Both the position numbers and the translations under genes were made by a program. Shown here one piece after another: positions 56,996 through 64,000 of a stretch of DNA of 64,000 nt. Below the pieces are notes generated by a model. That model was not told the origin of the DNA. It searched no databases and saw only the letters and a list, made by a program, of their open reading frames with translations. Position 1 is the stretch's first letter, and every line of letters starts with the position of its first letter. This stretch comes from Brachypterus glaber (lineage: Eukaryota; Arthropoda; Insecta; Coleoptera; Kateretidae): assembly GCA_958510825.1 (NCBI GenBank), contig OY294050.1, positions 11,261,340 through 11,325,339 on the forward strand, written 5' to 3'.

Positions 56996-59198
56996 ATGGC
57001 GGTTTTTCGGGCTGCAGACAAAGCGTTATTTCCAATAAAAGATATAAAAACGGTAATTCAATTATTTAAACACCAATTAGAAAATACAACAGAGCCTGAT
57101 TTAGCATTGTTATCGATCGTTACCGGCATAATTGAAAATTCATTGACCAACCGGCCGAATACAGGTTTGTTTCTTTCCGACGCAGCTGAGCAAAACAATC
57201 TACCAGTTTTGGATTTGGAAACTATCACAGAATTGTACAATAAGTTTCATGATATACTTAAAAGTGCAGTTGAAGTGAATAAGCCGAAAAAATGTGCCAC
57301 AAGAGAGCTTGTCAAAAGAGTATCAGACGTGATTTGGAACAGTTTAACAAGAAGTTACTATAAAGACCGAGCTCATCTTCAAAGTTTGTATAGTTATTTA
57401 TCAGGAAATAAGTTGGATTGTTTTGGGGTAGCTTTTGCTGTGGTAGCAGGCTGTCAAGCTCTGGGGTACAATGATGTACATTTAGCTTTGTCAGAAGACC
57501 ATGCTTGGGTTGTTTTTGGTGAATCTGGATCAGAAACAGCAGAAGTAACCTGGCATGGCAAGGGGAATGAGGACAAACGTGGGCAGGAAATAGGTAAAGG
57601 GGTAGCACAGAAGTCATGGCTGTATGTAAACAATCATCCAGTTGTTTGCACTCGGCATATGGAAGTTGCTGCATTAGTTTCAGCAATCAATCCTTCCTTA
57701 AATGCTACACATGATGCTTATGAGGTTTCTGATCTTCAGCAAGAGTTGTTATGGTTGTTGTATGATTTGGGGCATTTAAAGAAATATCCTATGGCCATAG
57801 GGAACTTGGGGGACTTGGAAGAGATATCTCCTAACAAGGGCAGAGTTACTTGTGAAGCATTATTTAAAGAGGCAATTAATGCAGCAAGAATTTTCTACAA
57901 TAACCAACATGTTTATCCTTACACATATCAAGGAGGATACTTTTATCGTAACAAAATGTATAAAGAAGCATTTGAAAGTTGGGCAAATGCTGGAGATGTG
58001 ATACGATTATATAATTATTCTCGAGATGATGAGGAGATATATAAAGAGTTTTTAGAGATAGCTAATGAATTGATACCTCATATTATGAAGGTGGAGAGTT
58101 CTGGTTTTAGTGCAAATACTATTTTAAAGAAACCAGAATGTTTTGCCAATTTGTTGAGATTTTATGATGGTATTTGTCAGTGGGAGGAAGGAAGTGCAAC
58201 ACCTGTGTTGCACATAGGATGGGCAAAACCACTTGTTAATACTATTTCCAAGTTTGATGCAGATGTAAGGGCTCAGGTTAATATATTATGTGATAAAGTA
58301 GAAAAAAATGGTACCTTGTTAAACAATAATAATTATGAGAAGGAGAATGTTGAGAAGAATGGGGGGGAAAAAGGAGGAAAGGAAGAAAAGAATTTTCATC
58401 CCACTATTGAGGCTTTGACAGCTGCATGTTCAGAGAAAATATTGAATCCAGATTTTCTACTGCAGGGTGATGGGTCTCCATTTGTTGGTAAGTTTCTTAA
58501 AATATTAATGGAATATTTTTTCCTGGTATTTAATAAACCAGAAGTGTACCTCAAAGTGTACAAACTAGGAAATATTAAATATTTTTTGAACTGGAATGTT
58601 TGAAAAACTATTAGTTTCTCTTTTTTTATATGTAAAACATAATTTCCAGGGAAATAGTTCTTGCTACATTCTGGGAGAAGTTCCCCGTTGCCAATCATCG
58701 CCAAAATTTCTAACACATTGAGAAGCCTTATAGCCCTATCCAAAAACCCGACTAAAAAAAAAGATTTTTTGACCCAGCCCTGTATATACCCACTCTACCC
58801 CTCCATATCTACGCGCCTATGTTCAGGGTGTTCAGGGTTAAATCGTTTTTTTTTTCAAAGGTATGGATGAAGCTGGAAAAGTAAAACCAGAACTACCTTC
58901 AAATGGAGAAGCAAGTACCTCGAGGGAGCCGCCAGCTAGCGCTGAACCAGAAACCGCTTCCACGTCGGACTGCGCAGAATACCCGGCAAAAACAAAAGAT
59001 GATGCGCAAAACGACGGCCGTCCGACGATCGTACTGCACAGCCAGAAAATGAAGGAACTGAAAGACCTGTTACTGGCGGAAAAGTTGAATACGCACGCAA
59101 TATCGCTGCATTTGACGGCACAATCTCAGGTTAAGATAGGTAAAAAAGTGAGAGGTGATAATGAAAATGTCAGGCCCAAGAGGACACGTAGAGAGTAA
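56996..59198 (+). CDS. MEN1: Menin (MEN1 tumour-suppressor orthologue)
   Basis: Two exons, 56996-58487 and 58861-59198, phase 1 junction, 609 residues (human menin is about 610-615). It starts MAVFRAADKALFPIKDIKTV. Menin blocks: YSYLSGNKLDCFGVAFAVVA, HLALSEDHAWVVFG, TAEVTWHGKGNEDKRGQ, SWLYVNNHPVVCTRHMEVAA, HVYPYTYQGGYFYRNKMYKE, LLRFYDGICQWEEGSATPVL, ACSEKILNPDFLLQG, and at the end SQKMKELKDLLLAEKLNTHA followed by LHLTAQSQVKIGKK. Menin is a nuclear scaffold that links MLL/Trithorax H3K4 methyltransferases to chromatin partners. An Asn/Lys/Gly-rich insert lies at about residues 440-463. The stop TAA (59196-59198) overlaps a perfect donor sequence GTAAGT, so a longer spliced tail is possible. 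It is head to head with C2CD3. Confidence 0.97.
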
Positions 59199-59340
59199 GT
59201 ATTTTTATTATGGTAACTAACGGCCGGTTTTAGAAACGCGGACAACCAAGAGAGACACATGAATGGTCAAATCTAATGTAATTTTTGTACAAAAATCGCT
59301 ATGGTGGAAGGAAATCGTATTTTTTTCCTGAGGCATTTGC

Positions 59341-59930
59341 AGTCTCAAGGTTCGGTTTCCTCCAAAAGTCGCAGTCGCTGACGACTGCGACCGGGTAGCC
59401 GCGACCAGGTCGTCATGACCCTATCTGTTTTAATCGGTCTCGCCAGTCGCCATATTGTTGGCCATTTTATAACAGCTTTTTTTTTTGTTTGCCTTTCAAT
59501 CAGTATGAATATCTCTAAAAAGTCGACTCTTTTAATATTTCTGAATTATCTAGCGGAAGAGGAGAATCTCCTCTTATTAACATTACATCATGAAGAAAAA
59601 AGGGTAAAAGTTGATGAGATGTTTCAGCTGAGAGAGGTGGAAGCATTTCAAGAAATTATAATTGAGTAAAACAGTGAAAGACACTTGTCACAGCGCAAAA
59701 TTACCTGTTTCACCGTCAAATTCGTGACGAAATATTCGTGCGTCTGCTCCGGAGCGGTCAAGTGACCGGCGACCGGTAGTTAGTAGTAACGACTCGGCAG
59801 CAGCTAGGAAAACAGGAATATTTAAAATCTCGTTTAAAATGCATTGGAGATGTCTCAACGATACGGTCGCGGCTACTCGGTCGCAGTCGTCAGCGACTGC
59901 GACTTTTGGAGGAAATCAAAGCTTCAGTCT
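59341..59930. mobile_element. PIF/Harbinger-like element with terminal inverted repeats
   Basis: Long inverted ends: TTTCCTCCAAAAGTCGCAGT, then CGCTGACGACTGCGACC, on the left and the complement on the right, about 70 bp each. A plus-strand ORF inside (59,415-59,669) has EEENLLLLTLHHEEKR, which resembles the Glu/Arg-rich N-terminus of Harbinger-type nucleases, and ends early. The superfamily call is tentative. It lies 140 bp after the menin stop. Confidence 0.7.
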
Positions 59931-62250
59931 AAAAATAAAACAAAGGCAAAATTACATAATAGATAAATAGGTAAACTGGCCAATAACCAGTGGTTATGGC
60001 AAAAATTTTGACAAGAAGTGGATAGAAATTGTATAAATTTCCATAAAAGTAAAATATTCTTTTACCATGTAGGAAATTACGTTTTACTCCATCATTTAGG
60101 TTACATAGAAACAAAGTTTTTCTCAATGGATAAACCTCGCTCGAAAATTTATACTATGAATTCGGGAATCCTCGGGCCTGTACAATAAATTTTAAACAAG
60201 GTTAGAATAGATTAATTTTTTTCAGTGATCCACAGTGTCAAATGCCTTTGTCATATCTAAGAATATCGTCAAAAATATTTCATTAAATTTTAGTAAAAAA
60301 ATTTCTTACGTTTTTTAAACCTATTTGAATATGTAACGATTTTACAACCACTTCAGTTATAGCGATTTTTCTGCAAATACTACATTTCTGTTATTTTTTT
60401 TAAGATTGAACAGTTTCAAAATATTAACTTGGTTATGGATATTTTTCCGTGCTTTTAAAACTGCCTGTTATATGCTTACATGCAAACTGTTTTGTCTTGA
60501 ATATCAACTTTGTTTTGTTAATCTTTGGTTAATAATAATGATATTATCAGTGATTTTAATGTAAGGTTTTAGTAATTTCCCAAAATGTTATTTTAGCAAA
60601 ATTGCCATGATTATAATATTAATTTGCTCTTAGATTTTAAATTATGTACTTTATCTTTGAAAATATGTACAAGGCCGGACTTATAGAACGGTCCGGGACT
60701 GAACCTTGGACCATGAAATGGATAAAATAAATTGACTTGGCGTAGTCGATTTGTCTCGTTCTATTTTTAATAGAAGTTTGTCTAATGCTCTAAACCAGAA
60801 AATAAGGATATCATACTAATTATTTTAAGATAACTGTACTAATTTAAAAATTCAGTATTATGATTTAATTAATTGACAGAACTGATTTTATTAATATAAT
60901 TATTTTAAATGTCCCAGTTTTAATTTATCGTATTATGTTTAATTATTTTTGTTTAATTATTAATTTACTTTAAAATAGCAATATTTTAGTTTTTGAAGGC
61001 TAGCTTTAAAATGTCTGTTCTAGACCACTACGCTTGAAAAATCACATAGCACTAAGTTGCTTTACTTTTAATTGCTTAGTTATTTACAATAAGTAATAAT
61101 AGTGGCACATATTTTTAACATAAATATATACATATTGTTTATGTAAGTTAAATTTATTTTTATTGTTAATTAATTGAGGTGTGTTTTAAGAATATTTTTG
61201 GGATCATCTGAAAACTTTGTTTTTTTTTTAAGTTTGATCAAATAAATCATTGTTTGCATAACATTTTTGCATTAAATTTAGTAGCTCTCCCAATTTGACA
61301 TGTTATTTGCTCCTTTTTTAGAGATAATTAAATTAAACGACTTAAGCCAATTTTTTGTGGAAACACCGGTTAACCGTACGGTTTTTATCCCCACCACTAA
61401 ATTCGTATAACCGACAGTTCTCACAAAAACGCATTGGTTATTTTCTTGAGGTTTTGACAAGTACCTAACCTAACTTTTTCCAAAAAACTGATAAGGTATA
61501 TATTTTTTATATTTCCTTTTGATAAGATATGATGAAAAAGCACTTAAACTACATTTCCAAGTTTACTTGCTTATGGGGAAGGTAATAAACAACAATGATA
61601 AGTTTAAATAGTTTTTTATATAAGAATTTAATTTTAAACCACATAAGCAAACACTTCGAAGTTATAAAATAAAAGTTGAAATACCTTACCTACTCTATTT
61701 TTTACATTTTGCGTACAAATCGAGGAAAATTCCCACAGGTCTATAAATTATGGTGTAAATAAACAATTTATAGGTTAAGTTTTTACCGTTAACCGTATCT
61801 TACTCACCTCCGAACCTGTGTTAGACGTGGTTACTGCCGGTTAGTGACGTCATCGCTTCCCCTCACTTACCGTATGTAACCGATTCTCACAAAGAGAGTT
61901 TCAGTAACCTGGTTAGTTCCGGTGACCCGACAAAAAATTGGCTTTAATGGGACAGCTTATTTTAATATTTACAAAAATGGACTATTAGAATCTAATCTAA
62001 TACTTAGGTGCAAGCATTTATGAAAAATACGGCTAGCAAATGATCACAATTGATATTTTTAAAATAACACCTTGTATTGCGTATAAGAGCAATAATTTAT
62101 TGATTTTTACATTCCTATTTTGTGATTAGATCACATCTAACAATTTAGTAATCTCTCTTTAAGCTATTTAATTATTTATTATTTCCTTTAGTATACACTG
62201 ATAAATTTGTAAATTTTATCGGTGTCATCCGATAGTTTCAAAGTGTGAAA
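59931..62250. other. AT-rich region downstream of menin
   Basis: Very AT-rich. May contain menin 3' sequence. No coding block, RNA gene or clear transposon end is seen. Confidence 0.5.
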
Positions 62251-62331
62251 ATGAGAAATCAGTTTAAAAATACGTTGATAATTTTTTTTTTTTTTGGAAT
62301 TATGTACATGATTAATTCAAATTTACACCAG
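62251..62331 (+). CDS. Possible signal-peptide first exon (weak)
   Basis: ATG at 62,251 opens MRNQFKNTLIIFFFFGIMYM, a signal-peptide-like start, and runs in frame to CAG/GTATGT at 62,331-62,337. If real, the rest of the gene lies beyond this window or further right; I found no matching second exon. The stretch is T-rich, so the hydrophobicity may be accidental. Confidence 0.2.
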
Positions 62332-62981
62332 GTATGTGGTTTTGTAAAATTACATAGAAACTGTAAAATTTTATAATGTTAAGCTGCATAGTAATACAAG
62401 AAAATAGCCGCATCTTAATTAAAGAGGTGAAATTTCTATTTGTAAGTCGTATTTTTGACCGGGCTGGCAAAAGCCCTTTTTTAGCAATTTACTGGTAAAA
62501 ACCACCGTTTTTTTCGGTTAAACCACTGTTTTTTGGCTACCCGGTCTTTTGCCAGCTCTGATTTTTGAAAAGTCTTTTAAGGTTGGTATATCAGAATTTG
62601 AACTCTAAAATCAATGAATTTTAATGTACTTAAGCCGTTTATAGTATACGAATAGGAAACTATCGGATATAGAATCTGTATCTACATATAGATGTCCAGA
62701 TAAAAATTAAACAAGTAAGAATCCCAGTGATTTTAAATTTAGTAATTTAAAATTTAGTGATTTTTAATATATTTACAAGCACTTGATATAACCTAGTAAT
62801 CAAAATAATTGTGTTAATATATAGTTATAATAAAAATCAGTCGATTTTTAGACAATTTAAATTATTTATATACTTTGGATTAAAAAAGAGGAAAATAATT
62901 AAAATATGCGTTTTGCGTAACACTAGACATGCATTAATTAGGTTGACCTGAAAACGGCAAAGTCCAACGAAAACGCGAACA

Positions 62982-63778
62982 TTTTCGAGGGGTAGAAAAC
63001 TCGGCTATAATTTGTAAGGTCATAACCTCGGTAATTACATATTTTAAGTAATCTGATTACTCTAATCACACGTTTGTAGTAGTAGTAGTAGTAGTAGTAA
63101 TGGTGGGGAGGTCCAGCCTGGCAACTAGACCATATTGGTCCTTTTTGCATACCCCTGTGTTACTAGTTTTTCTACTTTAACGAGGATTTTTGTTGTTGTA
63201 CCCCGGGACCTACAGTTTAGCGAGGAACCCGAACCTCGTTTTGTCGGCTTTTTTGGCTAAGTGAGCGGCTTTGATCCTTAAGTTTATTGGCTGCCAGTGC
63301 ACTTGGACCGGCGCCAAACTGCTTAAGGATCATTTTCGTTTGCAGCCTTAGTACAGATCCTGGTTGCTTGAAAGTCCCTAAAGTGAGCTCGGCCAACAGA
63401 CCTGACAGCTACCTTGCTGCTCCCTTTCGGTGTCCACGGGTAGTATCACAAGTCCGAGTGCTGGTGCGACATTATCCACTGTAAACCTTTTTCTGTACTG
63501 TGTGCTTAGATCTTCGGCAGCACAAGCCAACGTGGTGGGGAAACGACGGTATTTTTTCTGTAAAAAAGTTGTTCCACATCGGAGGATGTTTGGTCATAAA
63601 CTCACGATATATCTGGGACGAGCTTAAGATTATCCAAGATTACTTGGTATAATTAAAAGATGATGCAAGATTATCTGGAATTGTGTAGGTTTATACTGAT
63701 TATTATGCGATTATTTAACGATTACATGATAATTACCGCTTTGTACAGTGATTATTCGTAGTTTTCTACCCCTCAAAA
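62982..63778. mobile_element. TIR element with a GC-rich core
   Basis: GAGGGGTAGAAAACT at 62,987-63,001 and AGTTTTCTACCCCTC at 63,760-63,774 are perfect 15-bp inverted repeats; sub-terminal words GGTAATTA and TAATC recur. Between them are a (GTA)n tract (about 63,074-63,099) and a 400-bp GC-rich core (about 63,180-63,610) unlike the flanks. The core ORFs are not recognised. The core may be a second inserted element. Confidence 0.7.
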
Positions 63779-64000
63779 ATAAACTAAATTAAAATCAGAA
63801 AATAACTAAATGAAAAGCACACTTTTTATATCCATTGTATAAAATAATTTTACTTTCTTGCATCACATAAAGCAGTGCAATATTTGTGTTATATTTTTTT
63901 AACGAAACTAAAGTAACTTATTTTGGAAACAAAATACAGTTGAATCAAAATATAAATAAAACACGTCAAAACAATTTTTGCGAGCTTTTAGTTTTTGTAC

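Noticed and set aside
57312..57686. 124-residue minus-strand ORF
   Set aside because: It lies wholly inside menin exon 1 on the other strand and shows no family motif; it is a shadow of the real frame.
58661..58870. ORF between the two menin exons as a middle exon
   Set aside because: It is not in phase with 58,487, and the direct junction 58,487 to 58,861 gives a continuous menin frame of the right length.

Overview
The window is eukaryotic nuclear DNA, almost certainly from an insect. It is AT-rich, its genes are split by GT-AG introns with pyrimidine-rich acceptors, and the spaces between exons are full of degenerate transposons. The proteins are animal ones (Fuzzy, a peripherin-like tetraspanin, KRR1, EDEM2, a PHF21-type PHD protein, TFIIH p44, C2CD3, menin). 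The mariner, CR1/jockey-like and foldback repeats suit an insect; a beetle is my guess, at low confidence. Nothing points to bacteria, viruses or organelles.

Layout. 1-3,990: RT remnant of a non-LTR element, a repeat-rich stretch with nested MITEs. 3,988-8,708 (+): Fuzzy, 7 exons. 8,709-10,151: MITEs and a tandem duplication. 10,152-14,721 (+): peripherin/ROM1-type tetraspanin, 5 exons, with a perfect 209-bp palindrome in intron 1. 14,982-16,296 (-): KRR1, 2 exons, sharing a 326-bp promoter region with 16,623-21,916 (+): EDEM2, 6 exons. 23,842-37,129 (+): PHF21A/BHC80-like gene, 8 exons; its 6-kb last intron holds an intronless TFIIH p44 gene (34,539-35,735, -) and several foldback elements. 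37,130-40,123: repeats. 40,124-44,333 (+): five-exon gene for a small four-TM protein I do not recognise. 46,056-56,235 (-): C2CD3, 8 exons, head to head with 56,996-59,198 (+): menin, 2 exons. 59,199-64,000: mostly repeats, including two terminal-inverted-repeat elements, with one weak candidate first exon.

Every multi-exon model here was built by hand from splice sites, reading phase and similarity to remembered family motifs; phases agree across all junctions and each ends at one stop. The genes do not form one pathway. Three are linked to cilia or centrioles in other animals (Fuzzy, C2CD3, and the peripherin family of photoreceptor outer segments), and an RFX X-box-like motif lies between C2CD3 and menin. 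Two are chromatin regulators (menin, PHF21-like), one is transcription/repair (p44), one ribosome assembly (KRR1), one ER quality control (EDEM2).

The most unusual sequence structures are the perfect palindrome carrying a hammerhead-ribozyme-like core in each arm, the nested gene, an array of GAGTTCCTCC units, a motif (GTAGCTCCCTTA) shared by several otherwise different foldback elements, and MITEs nested in one another with readable target-site duplications.
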